From: Chloroflexota bacterium
GTDB lineage: Bacteria > Chloroflexota > Ktedonobacteria > Ktedonobacterales > Ktedonobacteraceae
NCBI GenBank assembly: GCA_005881495.1
Contig: VBHI01000342.1
Coordinates: forward strand, 1-59,018
Direction of reading: 5' to 3'
Length of the DNA: 59,018 nt
In this document: positions 1 to 8,518 of the stretch, piece by piece
Position numbering within the stretch: position 1 is the stretch's first letter
Layout: each line of letters starts with the position of its first letter
The notes under the pieces: model-generated
The model's database searches: none
Told to the model about the DNA's origin: nothing
Seen by the model: the letters and a program-made list of their open reading frames with translations, nothing else
Made by a program: the position numbers and the translations under genes

Positions 1-1287
1 AACATCCATGGCCTCTACCACCGATTCCACTGTTCTTGCTCCCGCTTGCAGCAATGCATCCCACAAAGGTTGACCCTCACCAGTATAGTCACGACCTGCA
101 ATATCGGGTGTCCCTGCAAGCAAAAGTACGGGTAAACCGCATCTTGCCGCTGTTACAGCCTCGCCTAACAAGGCAAGGTTTCCGGATCCAATAGGCATGG
201 GACAGATTATCAGGAGCTTAACCGCTGCCAGGCTTTCCCGCACTTGCGCAAGGATCGCGGGAGAAATAGGGGCATACGGTTGCTCTGTGATAACTTCTTC
301 GGCAAGACGCAAGGCCAGCGTATGGTCACTATCACCAATATTGAGCGCACCCGCGTTAAACGCGACATGTGCATCGGCCAAAGCTCGCATCATCAATTCT
401 CCGCTGCCCCCTCCCGCGATGACATGGACGATGGGCCTCTGGCCAGGTCCATTCTGTTGGTCCTCTGTAGCTTCCCTTGCATATTCACTTCTTGGAGGCA
501 AGACACTGATATGTTCTGCGCCGCGCAGGATTCCTACCTGGACATTGACACCATAGACACGCCTGAGTACGCCTGGCTCCAATACTTCAGCGGGTGCAGC
601 GTCGGCAACTATACCACGTTGAAATAAGAGCAGCCGGGGGAAATAGCGCGCAGCGAGGTTGAGATCATGCATAGCGGCAATCACCGTTACTCCCCGCTCC
701 CAATTCAAACGTTGCACCAACTCCAGTGTTTCAATCTGAAATTTTATGTCAAGGTGTGAGGTTGGTTCATCCAGGAGCAATAATCTGGGTTCCTGGGCCA
801 GGGCCATTGCAATCATCACCCGTTGCCGCTCCCCTCCACTAAGATGGTTGAATATGCGATCAGCAAGAGACTCGATTGCGGCAGCCTGCAGAGCATCTTT
901 GACCATGTTCTTATCGCGCTCTCCCAATGAACCCCAAAAGTCGACGAACGGCGTGCGTCCCAGGCTCACCATTTGCTCTACTGTGAACGCAAAGGGCATA
1001 TGTAGTTCCTGGGGAACAACGGCAATACGGCGCGCGACAGTCCGCCTGCTCCACTGCAGCAGATCATAACCCTCCAGCAAAATCCTCCCATGTTGTGGAC
1101 GGTAGACACCACTGAGTAAACGCAACAGCGTTGTCTTGCCCGAACCATTTGGTCCAAGCAATCCAACCATCTCGCCGGCCTGCACCTGTACATGTACGTT
1201 ATACAGGAGTGGCTCTCGTCCATAACCAAAGGTGACGCCCTCTACTACAAGAAAGGGTGTGTTTGAGCGAGTTTCCATCTTTACCAT
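1..1287 (-). CDS. Corrinoid/iron-siderophore ABC importer ATPase with C-terminal extension (partial, 3' end off the window)
   Basis: This is the cytoplasmic ATPase of a BtuCDF/FecCDE-type importer. 429 codons are open to the left edge, so the C-terminus is missing. Seen: Walker A GPNGSGKT (about residues 45-52), Q-loop at VPQE (about 92-95), signature LSGGERQ (149-155), Walker B LLLLDE (169-174) and the switch histidine in AAMHDL (about 207). After about residue 225 comes an extra domain of at least 200 residues containing GGGSGE, GDSDH and PFGPGN-like (PIGSGN) motifs; extensions of this kind occur on some B12 and iron ATPases and are of unclear role. The ATG at 1287 overlaps the permease stop codon (ATGGTAA), implying translational coupling; an in-frame ATG at 1278 is an alternative start. 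A cobalamin riboswitch upstream of the operon favours a corrinoid substrate, by inference. Confidence 0.9.
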   Translation of the reverse strand, partial: MVKMETRSNTPFLVVEGVTFGYGREPLLYNVHVQVQAGEMVGLLGPNGSGKTTLLRLLSGVYRPQHGRILLEGYDLLQWSRRTVARRIAVVPQELHMPFAFTVEQMVSLGRTPFVDFWGSLGERDKNMVKDALQAAAIESLADRIFNHLSGGERQRVMIAMALAQEPRLLLLDEPTSHLDIKFQIETLELVQRLNWERGVTVIAAMHDLNLAARYFPRLLLFQRGIVADAAPAEVLEPGVLRRVYGVNVQVGILRGAEHISVLPPRSEYAREATEDQQNGPGQRPIVHVIAGGGSGELMMRALADAHVAFNAGALNIGDSDHTLALRLAEEVITEQPYAPISPAILAQVRESLAAVKLLIICPMPIGSGNLALLGEAVTAARCGLPVLLLAGTPDIAGRDYTGEGQPLWDALLQAGARTVESVVEAMDV

Positions 1288-2390
1288 CGGTAGTCTCGCT
1301 TACTGCTTCTGAGCAGATATAAGAAAAACGGCGCGCCGATGAGCGCGGTGAAGATTCCCACAGGCAGCACAGAGGGTGCAATGACGACTCTGGCCAGCAA
1401 ATCAGCAAGCGTAAGAAAGATAGCTCCAGCCAGGGCAGAGGCCGGAAGCAGTAGGCGATGGCGAGGTCCTAATAAGAGCCGCATCACATGAGGAGTGACC
1501 AGTCCCACGAAACCAATCAAACCGCTGATTGAGACGGCGGCAGCTGTCAACAGCGACCCTACAACAATGATGATGAATTTGCGGCGTTCGACATTCAGGC
1601 CCAGGTGCGCCGCGCCCTCTTCACCCAGGGCAAATGCATCGAGTGAACGTGAGAGTATGAGCGAGAAAGCTATGCCCACTAGAATAATCGTTCCCACGAC
1701 AAAGATGGGAGGCCAGCTCGTGGCAGAGACGCCCCCCGAGAGCCAGTTGAACAGCGCCTGGAGACCAAACTGCGCATGTGGGCTGAGCGTCAAAATGAGC
1801 GTCTGCAGGGCCACCAGCACCGCGTTAATCACAACACCTGCTAAAAGAAGAGTTACGACAGGCGTGTGCCCATCGCTGTGAGCAATACTATATACGAATA
1901 ACACCGTCAACATGGCTCCAACAAATGCTAAAACAGGGGTCAATGAGAAAAACGAACCATAGACGGTATCAAAGGGCAGCACAAAGGCAATAACCGCCCC
2001 AAGGGCAGCGCCTGAAGAAGTTCCCATAAGATAGGGATCCGCCAGGGGATTGCGCAGCATTCCCTGAAAGAGCACGCCGGCAACGGCGAGTGCCGCACCC
2101 ACGAGCGCCGTGCCAATCACAACGGGCATTCGTACCTGCCAGATGATCAGTTCAGCCGTTGGATCCCATTGCCTGGTAAAATGGAATATCCCTGTACCAT
2201 TCAAGAGAATCTGGGCAATCGCGCCGATCGGTATAGGTATTGAGCCGAAACTTACCGAAATCAGGATAACAGCGAACAATACTCCACTCAAGATGAACAA
2301 TGCAAGCGCTGACGGCAGCGTACGTAGGCCTTTCACTGGCCGTTTGACAGAGCGTCGTTCGATTGTATTTTTCTCGCTAGCGATTTTCAT
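1281..2390 (-). CDS. FecCD/BtuC-family ABC transporter permease
   Basis: 369-residue integral membrane permease of the FecCD family, which forms the dimeric channel through which corrinoid or ferric siderophore passes. Hydrophobic segments run throughout; the family block around NPLADPYLMGTSSGA and the cytoplasmic coupling region GEEGAAHLGLNVERRK are easily recognised, and the late GFVGLVTPH block is intact. The length is normal for the family once about 30 extra N-terminal residues are allowed for. Its stop overlaps the ATPase start. The only thing ahead of it in the operon is the stub of a lipoprotein gene, so this importer has no local solute-binding protein. Substrate assignment to corrinoid rests on the riboswitch, not on the permease sequence. 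Confidence 0.92.
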   Translation of the reverse strand: MKIASEKNTIERRSVKRPVKGLRTLPSALALFILSGVLFAVILISVSFGSIPIPIGAIAQILLNGTGIFHFTRQWDPTAELIIWQVRMPVVIGTALVGAALAVAGVLFQGMLRNPLADPYLMGTSSGAALGAVIAFVLPFDTVYGSFFSLTPVLAFVGAMLTVLFVYSIAHSDGHTPVVTLLLAGVVINAVLVALQTLILTLSPHAQFGLQALFNWLSGGVSATSWPPIFVVGTIILVGIAFSLILSRSLDAFALGEEGAAHLGLNVERRKFIIIVVGSLLTAAAVSISGLIGFVGLVTPHVMRLLLGPRHRLLLPASALAGAIFLTLADLLARVVIAPSVLPVGIFTALIGAPFFLYLLRSSKRDYRW

Positions 2391-2446
2391 TATGGTAGCT
2401 CTGTCAGCCTGTTATGCCTAATCTGTTGCAGTGCAATCCGCCTCAA

Positions 2447-2569
2447 TCATAACCATTGGCATGGATGTTCCCGCAACGATTGCCCACACGCTGCCAGCAA
2501 GATAAGAAACAATAGCGGCAAGACAACAAGGGGTGTAAAAAAACGAGTTGCGATGACACGAGAGCGCAT
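2447..2569 (-). pseudogene. Truncated solute-binding lipoprotein (signal peptide stub)
   Basis: A 40-codon reading frame lies exactly where the substrate-binding gene of this importer should be. It has a basic start (MRSRVIATR), a hydrophobic stretch and a convincing lipobox LLAACG with the lipid-attachment cysteine at residue 28. After ten more residues (GQSLREHPCQWL) it stops, and only 56 bases separate it from the permease. Lipoprotein signal peptides are the usual N-terminus of binding proteins in Gram-positive-type and Chloroflexota cells. The simplest reading is that an internal deletion removed about 300 codons and left the signal peptide. It could instead be a genuine small lipoprotein. 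A weak ribosome site (GAAGG) lies about 10 bases upstream. Confidence 0.55.
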
Positions 2570-2640
2570 GAGCTTTAACCTTCGAGACGTTCTAACGCCC
2601 GCTGTCACCTCGCGTGGGTGGGATGGAGGCCAACCAAAGA

Positions 2641-2790
2641 CAAGTACAGGCAGGTTTCGTGCAGTTCTGCTCCGCGGATGTTAACAATGTACTCGCCAGT
2701 TATAGTAGCGCGACTGCGTCGGAGTTGCACCGACTTCCCTATTCTGCCTGATCACCAAATCAGGCCACCCGGTGAACACAACATAACTGA
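2641..2790 (-). ncRNA. Cobalamin riboswitch
   Basis: Read on the minus strand, the leader carries the conserved core of the B12 aptamer: AGGGAA, then GGTGCAACTCC, then CGCAGTCGCGCTACTATAA (about 2715-2740), followed about 50 bases later by a B12-box-like CACGAAACCTGCC (about 2649-2661). The order and spacing match the cobalamin riboswitch family, which shuts off expression when adenosylcobalamin binds. It sits between a sigma-70 promoter and the importer genes, so it should control them. Exact ends are approximate and the expression platform (about 2570-2640) was not resolved. Confidence 0.85.
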
Positions 2791-2797
2791 TGTGGGC

Positions 2798-2827
2798 AGT
2801 ATACGCGTAGGCGCACCCCATTGTCAA
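2798..2827 (-). promoter_or_regulatory. Sigma-70 promoter of the riboswitch-importer operon
   Basis: On the minus strand a perfect -35 TTGACA (2822-2827) is followed after 18 bases by TATACT (2798-2803). Transcription would start near 2791, directly ahead of the cobalamin aptamer. Confidence 0.75.
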
Positions 2828-2961
2828 TCAGCTTTCTAACGTGACTCTCCATCCTTGCAGGGGAAAATATCCGTAGGGGCGGGGGTGGAAAGGATGTGGG
2901 GTGGGGACGCTTGCGTCGCCCACGTCGCCTCTCACACCACCATTCCTGCACTTATGGACAG

Positions 2962-2990
2962 TTGACAAGAGAGGCAATCCAGATGATACT
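2962..2990 (+). promoter_or_regulatory. Sigma-70 promoter for the flavin reductase gene
   Basis: TTGACA (2962-2967), a 17-base spacer and GATACT (2985-2990) lie about 60 bases ahead of the ATG at 3052. The -35 box is perfect and the -10 box matches at four of six positions. Confidence 0.6.
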
Positions 2991-3051
2991 ACTAAATACA
3001 TAAAAAGCTACTGACGCGCAACACTGCGTCCGATCGAAGGACAAGCTATAC

Positions 3052-3642
3052 ATGACAATTGAAAAAGTTTTTTTCCGGCAGGTGGCAGGCCAGTTCGCAA
3101 CGGGTGTTTCCGTTGTGACGACACGTAGCCAGGGGGTTCTCGCGGGTTTAACAGTCAATGCATTCTGTTCTGTCTCTCTCGACCCACCTTTGGTTTTAGT
3201 CTGCGTCGACCTCACCAGTAATACCCTTCCAGCTATCCGCGAAAGCGAGATGTTTGCCATTAATATTCTCACCACTGATCAGGAATATCTCTCGCGCTGC
3301 TTTGCCACCTCTAATGAAGATCGCTTTGAACACTTCTGCCATGCCAGCTACCATACTGCCGCGACAGGTTCACCCATCATTGACGACGCTCTCGCCTTTC
3401 TTGATGCTCGCGTGGTGGCTGAATATCCCGGCGGCGATCACGTAATTTTCCTGGGAGAAGTTGTGGCGATGGGTACTGAAGGGCGTGTCTCCTTCGCTCT
3501 TGAAGAAGATACAAGACACGCCACAATCTTTGAAAGCGAAGTTGGCGACAATCCTGGCGTTGAAAAACTTCCTCTTGCCTACTATCGTGGGAAATATCGC
3601 CATCTCGCCTGCGACTACATCAAACCCAGCCTGGCAAAATGA
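3052..3642 (+). CDS. Flavin reductase-like FMN-binding protein
   Basis: 196-residue cytoplasmic protein of the flavin-reductase (split-barrel, FMN-binding) family, whose members use NAD(P)H to reduce flavin or act as the reductase part of two-component monooxygenases. The family's opening is clear: FATGVSVVTT (about residues 16-25), then GLTVNAFCSVSLDPPLVLVC (about 33-52) where the flavin binds, and the LGEV strand near 140. A GAAGGA ribosome site precedes the ATG. The stop codon overlaps the next gene (ATGA at 3639-3642), so it is probably cotranscribed with the glycosylase gene, although no functional link is evident. The physiological substrate cannot be inferred. Confidence 0.9.
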   Translation: MTIEKVFFRQVAGQFATGVSVVTTRSQGVLAGLTVNAFCSVSLDPPLVLVCVDLTSNTLPAIRESEMFAINILTTDQEYLSRCFATSNEDRFEHFCHASYHTAATGSPIIDDALAFLDARVVAEYPGGDHVIFLGEVVAMGTEGRVSFALEEDTRHATIFESEVGDNPGVEKLPLAYYRGKYRHLACDYIKPSLAK

Positions 3643-4268
3643 TCACGGTTTCGCGCATGGAGCAAGAGCGAGAAGCGGCGATTACTTCGCTTCAACAGCG
3701 TATCAGAGCCTGTCGGCTCTGCCAGGATGGTGGCTATATTCCTATCGCCCATCCCATTGTAAATGGTCGGGCCAGTGATCGCATGCTTGTTATCGGCCAG
3801 GCACCAGGACATCGTTCTGTCGCGAAGGGGCGCTCATTTAGCGGGCCAGGCGGCACCATTTTACAGAAGTGGCTGGAGCAAGCAGGCTTTCCACCTGGCT
3901 ATCTACATGAGCATGCCTATCTCAGTTCACTCACGCGCTGCGACCCGGGACGCAATCCAAAAGGGAATGGAGATAGACGACCTTCCCTACAGGAAGTCGC
4001 TTTGTGCAGGCCATTTTTAGAGGCAGAATTGCAACTTTTACAACCAAAGGTTGTGTTGCTGGTAGGGACAATGGCGATCGAGGCGTTTTTCGGCAAAGTA
4101 CAACTAGAGCAAATTATTGGAACATTCGAGGAGCGCAATGGGATGCTGCTTTTACCTCTGCCACACCCCTCAGGCGTTAGTCGTTGGCTGAATGATCCCG
4201 CTCATCAAAGGCTACACCAGCAGGCGCTGGAGCAACTTTCAGCATTGAGAGTTGCTCACCAGTTGTAG
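3639..4268 (+). CDS. Uracil-DNA glycosylase superfamily protein, 4Fe-4S type
   Basis: 209-residue DNA-repair glycosylase that would remove uracil (deaminated cytosine) from DNA. Evidence: motif A GQAPGHRSVAKGRSFSGPGG-like region (about residues 54-72), motif B HPSG near residue 180, and four cysteines arranged as CRLC near the N-terminus plus TRC and LCRPF in the middle, the pattern that binds a 4Fe-4S cluster in family 4/5 enzymes. Family 4 usually has GEAPG followed by acidic residues; here the second position is Q and the next loop is HRSVAKG, so this may be a diverged family 5-like or unclassified member. The ATG used overlaps the previous stop; an internal ATG at 3657 is also possible. 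Confidence 0.85.
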   Translation: MITVSRMEQEREAAITSLQQRIRACRLCQDGGYIPIAHPIVNGRASDRMLVIGQAPGHRSVAKGRSFSGPGGTILQKWLEQAGFPPGYLHEHAYLSSLTRCDPGRNPKGNGDRRPSLQEVALCRPFLEAELQLLQPKVVLLVGTMAIEAFFGKVQLEQIIGTFEERNGMLLLPLPHPSGVSRWLNDPAHQRLHQQALEQLSALRVAHQL

Positions 4269-4295
4269 GTAGCACCACCTGAACAAGACATCCGA

Positions 4296-4736
4296 CTAAC
4301 TCGTGGCTTCCGAGGTTTCACTGGACAGAGCGGGATAATGCGCCTCTTCAGCAGCTTTGTGCATATGATATTCATGAACGCCCTGTTTCAGCGTGCCAAG
4401 CGCGAGCGTGGCACAGGTTGGGCGCGTCACCACTAGCTCGCGACCAAGCTGCTCGATAAGGTCCTCGAAACTCATCGCTTCGACCTCTTCCGCTGTCTTC
4501 CCCTGTGTAATTTCGGTCACATAAGAGGCCGCAGCACGACTTATCGTGCATCCTTCGCCTTCCCAGTTGACAGCTTCCAGCCTGCCATCCTTACCAAAGC
4601 GAGCGTGCATGGTGATAATGTCGGCACAGCCGGGATTACCGCCACTCAGGCTGACATCGGGATGATCCAATGGGCCATTGTTGCGTGGATTTTCATAATG
4701 ATCCATCAGAAATTCGATGGCTTCTTGACGATCCAT
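4296..4736 (-). CDS. sufU: SufU-type iron-sulfur cluster assembly protein
   Basis: 146-residue protein of the SufU/IscU/NifU N-terminal family, which receives sulfur from the SufS cysteine desulfurase and feeds Fe-S cluster assembly. The three ligand cysteines are present in their usual contexts: GNPGCAD (about residue 37), GEGCTIS (about 62) and RPTCATLA (about 104). The MSFEDL segment between the second and third cysteine and the CATLALGTL context match SufU rather than IscU. A GGAG ribosome site lies before the ATG. Downstream of a rhodanese gene on the same strand, so the pair may be linked through sulfur transfer; sufS, sufB and sufD are not in this window. Confidence 0.92.
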   Translation of the reverse strand: MDRQEAIEFLMDHYENPRNNGPLDHPDVSLSGGNPGCADIITMHARFGKDGRLEAVNWEGEGCTISRAAASYVTEITQGKTAEEVEAMSFEDLIEQLGRELVVTRPTCATLALGTLKQGVHEYHMHKAAEEAHYPALSSETSEATS

Positions 4737-4813
4737 AGTATTTTTCTCCGCTTGAGAGCATCAAAAGAAAGCGAGGGCGCGTAATGGTCATGAACAAAAT
4801 GATCGGGACATCT

Positions 4814-4840
4814 GTAGGGGCCGATTTATCGGCCCTCGCT
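4814..4840. repeat. GTAGGG-family palindromic repeat, single unit
   Basis: The sequence starts GTAGGG and contains the perfect palindrome GGGCCGATTTATCGGCCC at 4818-4835 (8-base arms, 2-base loop), then TCGCT. It lies between the rhodanese stop and the SufU start. The same core recurs at 5792 and 37709. Confidence 0.8.
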
Positions 4841-4856
4841 GCATAGAACCCAGGGA

Positions 4857-5741
4857 CTACGGTTTCTCGATAGGAGCTTTTACAAGGTTGCCCCATTCAG
4901 TCCACGAGCCATCATAGTTACGTACACGCGGGTACCCCAGTAAATATGTCAGCACAAACCAGGTATGAGCCGAACGCTCACCGATACGGCAGTAAGAAAT
5001 GACATCTTTATCTGGAGTGATTCCCTTGCCAACGTAGAGCTGGTGCAATTCCTCAGTCGATTTGAATGTACCATCTGCATTGGCAGCCATACCCCAGGGG
5101 ATGCTCTTGGCGCTCGGAATGTGACCACCACGCTGGGCGCCCTCTTGTGGATAGTTGATCATGTGTATTAGCTCGCCAGTATATTCCTGGGGAGAGCGCA
5201 CATCGATCAGAGCACGACCTGGATTCTTGAGTCCACTGGCAACGTCATCGCGATAAGCACGAATGGATTCATCTTCGGGCTGCGCGTGATACGTCGTGGC
5301 CGCATATTGGGGGACTTCTCTCGTCATTGGACCCTGCTCTGACTCCCACTTCACTCGCCCACCATTCATAATCTTCATATTCCTGTGGCCATACATAGTG
5401 AACAGCCAGAACGAATAGCAGGCATACCAGTTGTTTTTATCGCCATAGAGGATGATGGTGGTATCATTGCTGATTCCCCATTTGCTCATCAGTTCCTCAA
5501 AGCCCTTCTGATCCACAAAGTCGCGCGCTACCGGGTCCTGTACATCGACATGCCAATCGAGCTTGACAGCGCCAGGCAAGTGGCCTACTTCATACAAGAG
5601 TACATCTTCATCAGCCTCAATTAACCTGATAGTCGGGTCGTTGAGGTGTTCGGCAACCCAGCTTGTTTCTACAAGCACCTCAGGATGGGTGTAACCAGAC
5701 CCAGCGCTCACGCCGGATGTCGCAGATTCTGTTCCAGACAT
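4857..5741 (-). CDS. Thiosulfate/3-mercaptopyruvate sulfurtransferase (two-domain rhodanese)
   Basis: 294-residue tandem rhodanese. The inactive N-terminal domain (about 20-145) contains [15 protein letters not shown] and [12 protein letters not shown]; the catalytic C-terminal domain (about 165-285) contains [25 protein letters not shown] and the active-site loop CRIGERS with the sulfur-carrying cysteine at about 249. The loop sequence is typical of SseA-type thiosulfate sulfurtransferases. It accepts sulfane sulfur as an enzyme persulfide and passes it to cyanide or thiols. A strong GGGAGGA ribosome site precedes the ATG. SufU lies 120 bases downstream on the same strand. Confidence 0.93.
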   Translation of the reverse strand: MSGTESATSGVSAGSGYTHPEVLVETSWVAEHLNDPTIRLIEADEDVLLYEVGHLPGAVKLDWHVDVQDPVARDFVDQKGFEELMSKWGISNDTTIILYGDKNNWYACYSFWLFTMYGHRNMKIMNGGRVKWESEQGPMTREVPQYAATTYHAQPEDESIRAYRDDVASGLKNPGRALIDVRSPQEYTGELIHMINYPQEGAQRGGHIPSAKSIPWGMAANADGTFKSTEELHQLYVGKGITPDKDVISYCRIGERSAHTWFVLTYLLGYPRVRNYDGSWTEWGNLVKAPIEKP

Positions 5742-5791
5742 GTTTCATGTCCTCCCTAAATACCTTCAATGTTTGAAGAACGGGGTCACCT

Positions 5792-5836
5792 GTAGGGGCC
5801 GATTTATCGCGCCCAGCGCCGATTTATCGGCCCCCC
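5792..5836. repeat. GTAGGG-family palindromic repeat, double unit
   Basis: Two tandem copies of the CCGATTTATCG core joined by GCGCCCAGCG, starting with GTAGGG. The first 42 bases are identical to 37709-37750, 32 kb away. It lies upstream of the rhodanese gene and downstream of recD2. Confidence 0.85.
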
Positions 5837-5967
5837 AGGGCTATCTCCCCCATCCCTCATGAATTTGTTCACCTTGCATTAAGCAAAGCTCCATAAAAAG
5901 AGAACAAAATTGATCTAGTTTATATTCTACTAGCTGACTCGGAATTAAGCAAGCAGGTAACACATAT

Positions 5968-8277
5968 TCACCATTGGAGACGTTCAGCCAGTCCTGTGTT
6001 GCGTTGGGCCACGCGGTCATTTTTCACCGCCCAACTTAAAGCTCGCTGCTGGCCTACCAGGACACAGAGTCTTTTAGCGCGCGTAATAGCCGTATAGAGA
6101 AGATTGCGTTGTAGTAGCATCGAGTGTTCCCTGTTGAGGGGCATGACTATAGCAGGATATTCACTGCCCTGGCTTTTATGTACGGTAATGGCATATGCCA
6201 GTATCAGTTCATCCAATTCCGCGAACTCATAGCTGACGAGCATCGGACCCGCTTCTTCCAGAAACTCGACTCTGAGGCTGGCGTTTTCTTTATTGATACT
6301 GCGTATCCATCCTACGTCGCCATTAAACACTCCCTTGTCATAATTGTTGCGTACCTGCATGACTTTGTCACCAACACGGAAGACGCGACCTCCCCATTCG
6401 ATCTCTGCAATAGCCCTGGGATTGAGCCTGGCCTGTAGTTCTTCGTTGAGGATGTTCACCCCCGTTGGGCCTTTATACATCGGCGCAAGCACCTGGATAT
6501 CGCTAATGGGATTAAGCCCATAACGAGCGGGTAAACGACGCTGGACAAGATCGAGGATCAGTTGCTGTGTGCGAACAGCGTCCTCTTCTGGCAGAAAAAA
6601 GAAATCACTCGTTGTCTCGCTTTTCAAAAACGGCATTTGTCCGGCATTGATACGGTGCGCGTTGACAATGATTTTGCTCTGTTGTGCCTGGCGGAAGAGT
6701 TCCATTAAACGGATTGAGGGGATGGCATCACTTCTCAACAGGTCGCGCAAGACGTTGCCGGGACCAACGGGAGGCAACTGATCAGCATCGCCCACCAGCA
6801 GCAGGTGCGACTCCCTTGGCAGCGCCTTGAGCAAATGATAAAAGAGCAGTATATCGACCATCGAAAACTCATCGACGATCACAAACTGATAGGGCAAGGG
6901 ATTCTCTTCATTGCGCTGATAGGTGTTGTCATGCGGCGAATATTCCAGCAGCCGGTGCAGCGTCCTAGCCTGGACGCCTGTTCCCAACGCTCCGGTCGCT
7001 TCAGAAAGACGCTTGGCGGCCCGCCCTGTTGGGGCCGCCAGGGCGACATCAATCTTGCGCTTTTGTAGCAACATTAACAAGGCGCGGATAGAGGTGGATT
7101 TACCCGTTCCTGGCCCGCCTGTGAGAATACTTACTTTTTTACTGTAGGCAGTCTGTACTGCTTCACGCTGCTTCTCCGTCAGGTGCATGTTACCATTCTG
7201 CGCCAGTCGCGTAAAGACAGTATCCCACAGTTGCTGGCTGGCAGGCGGGAGGCTGCTGGACGAGTGCAACAGGATACGCAGGAGGCGCGCTGAACCATGC
7301 TCGGCATACCAGAAGGGGCCGTAGTAGACGCGCTGTTGCGGTTCTGGCTCTTGCTCCTCGATCTCGCTCCAATCGACGGGTGGTTCATCTTCAGGGACTT
7401 CAGGGTGCGAGGGTGGGGAGGTTGGCTGTACCTGCAACGGAGGTTCAATGAATACATCGCGCTCGCTGCGCAATTGTTCCATTGCCGCAGGCAGAGCATC
7501 ATAAGGCGCCTGCAAGACGTTCGCCGCGCGGGTAAGCAGTTCGCCCTCTGGCAGAAAACAGTGGCCATCCTCATTAGCAGCCTGGGCCAGCACATACTTC
7601 AAGCCGGTTGCCAACCGCGGCACACTATCGGCGGGCAGTCCCAGTTTCACAGCGATATCATCGGCGATCCGAAAGCCAATGCCGTGCACATCCTGCGCCA
7701 GTTGATAGGGGTTCTCGCGAATGACTTTGATCGCATCCTTGCCATACTGCTTGTAGATGCGAGTGGCTATGTTCATTGAGACGTTATGAGATTGCAAAAA
7801 AAGGTGCAGTTCTTTAATCTCGCTCTGCTCCGCCCACGTTTTTATAATTTGTTCGCGATCCCTGGCGCCGATGCCTTTTACTTCGCTTAAGCGTTCGGGC
7901 TGTTGCTCCATAATTGCGAGCGTTTGCAGACCAAAATGCTCCACAATTAATTTGGCCTTCTTTGGTCCGATACCCTTGATCAAGCCCGAGCTAAGGTAAC
8001 GGGTAATGCCTTCAAGAGAAGCAGGCAAGCGTTGAACAAAGCTGGTGACATGTAATTGACGTCCATACCTGGGGTCCTTCTCCCATTCGCCTTCAATAGA
8101 GAGCAGTTCTCCGACCTGTATGCCCGGCAACATCCCAACGATGGTCGTCAAATCGTCACGAAAGAGTCGCCCACTATCGTTAAGGCGAAAACGGGCGACG
8201 GTATAGTGGTTGTCCTCATTGCGAAAGACGATATTTTCTACAGAACCATCAAGTGTTGGCATACTACAGCATTCCAT
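5968..8277 (-). CDS. recD2: RecD2-family ATP-dependent 5'-3' DNA helicase
   Basis: 769-residue helicase of the RecD2/TraA group, which acts without RecBC and takes part in DNA repair and mismatch tolerance. Domain order: N-terminal OB-like region (VENIVFRNEDNHYTVARF), helix-hairpin-helix segment (LIKGIGPKKAKLIVEHFG and VKGIGARDREQI, about 95-145), then superfamily 1B motor with Walker A LTGGPGTGKST (about 384-394), DEFSMVD Walker B (about 475), and the C-terminal VHKSQGSEYP and YTAITRAK motifs. Length is usual for RecD2. An acidic, proline-rich insert (about 287-315) is less conserved. The ATG at 8262 (MPTLDGSVEN) fits the family start better than the first ATG at 8277. Confidence 0.95.
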   Translation of the reverse strand: MECCSMPTLDGSVENIVFRNEDNHYTVARFRLNDSGRLFRDDLTTIVGMLPGIQVGELLSIEGEWEKDPRYGRQLHVTSFVQRLPASLEGITRYLSSGLIKGIGPKKAKLIVEHFGLQTLAIMEQQPERLSEVKGIGARDREQIIKTWAEQSEIKELHLFLQSHNVSMNIATRIYKQYGKDAIKVIRENPYQLAQDVHGIGFRIADDIAVKLGLPADSVPRLATGLKYVLAQAANEDGHCFLPEGELLTRAANVLQAPYDALPAAMEQLRSERDVFIEPPLQVQPTSPPSHPEVPEDEPPVDWSEIEEQEPEPQQRVYYGPFWYAEHGSARLLRILLHSSSSLPPASQQLWDTVFTRLAQNGNMHLTEKQREAVQTAYSKKVSILTGGPGTGKSTSIRALLMLLQKRKIDVALAAPTGRAAKRLSEATGALGTGVQARTLHRLLEYSPHDNTYQRNEENPLPYQFVIVDEFSMVDILLFYHLLKALPRESHLLLVGDADQLPPVGPGNVLRDLLRSDAIPSIRLMELFRQAQQSKIIVNAHRINAGQMPFLKSETTSDFFFLPEEDAVRTQQLILDLVQRRLPARYGLNPISDIQVLAPMYKGPTGVNILNEELQARLNPRAIAEIEWGGRVFRVGDKVMQVRNNYDKGVFNGDVGWIRSINKENASLRVEFLEEAGPMLVSYEFAELDELILAYAITVHKSQGSEYPAIVMPLNREHSMLLQRNLLYTAITRAKRLCVLVGQQRALSWAVKNDRVAQRNTGLAERLQW

Positions 8278-8518
8278 CTATTAGACGAAAGGTTGGAAAT
8301 AGTATGCATGTATCTTAGCACATTACGATTTTTAGAGAAACCTCCGGATAGGCCGGTACTAAGTGATGCATGGCTCCTCTGTTTCCATCCTCATTAAACT
8401 TTGTCAATTTATAAATTTCTTTGATTTTTTTATAGTGAAACTGAAAGAGAAGTGAGCGGTAAGCTCATCCAAGTCGCAAAAATACTTCACTGATCCTCTC
8501 CATTCTTTTTGATAAATG
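8278..8518. other. Intergenic region ahead of the small-gene cluster
   Basis: AT-rich spacer between the divergent recD2 gene and the promoter at 8519. I see no convincing reading frame or structured RNA here. Confidence 0.5.

Noticed and set aside
2871..2920. G-rich GTAGGGGCGGGGG stretch as another family member or G-quadruplex
   Set aside because: It starts like the family but lacks the palindromic core; a G-rich run alone is too weak.
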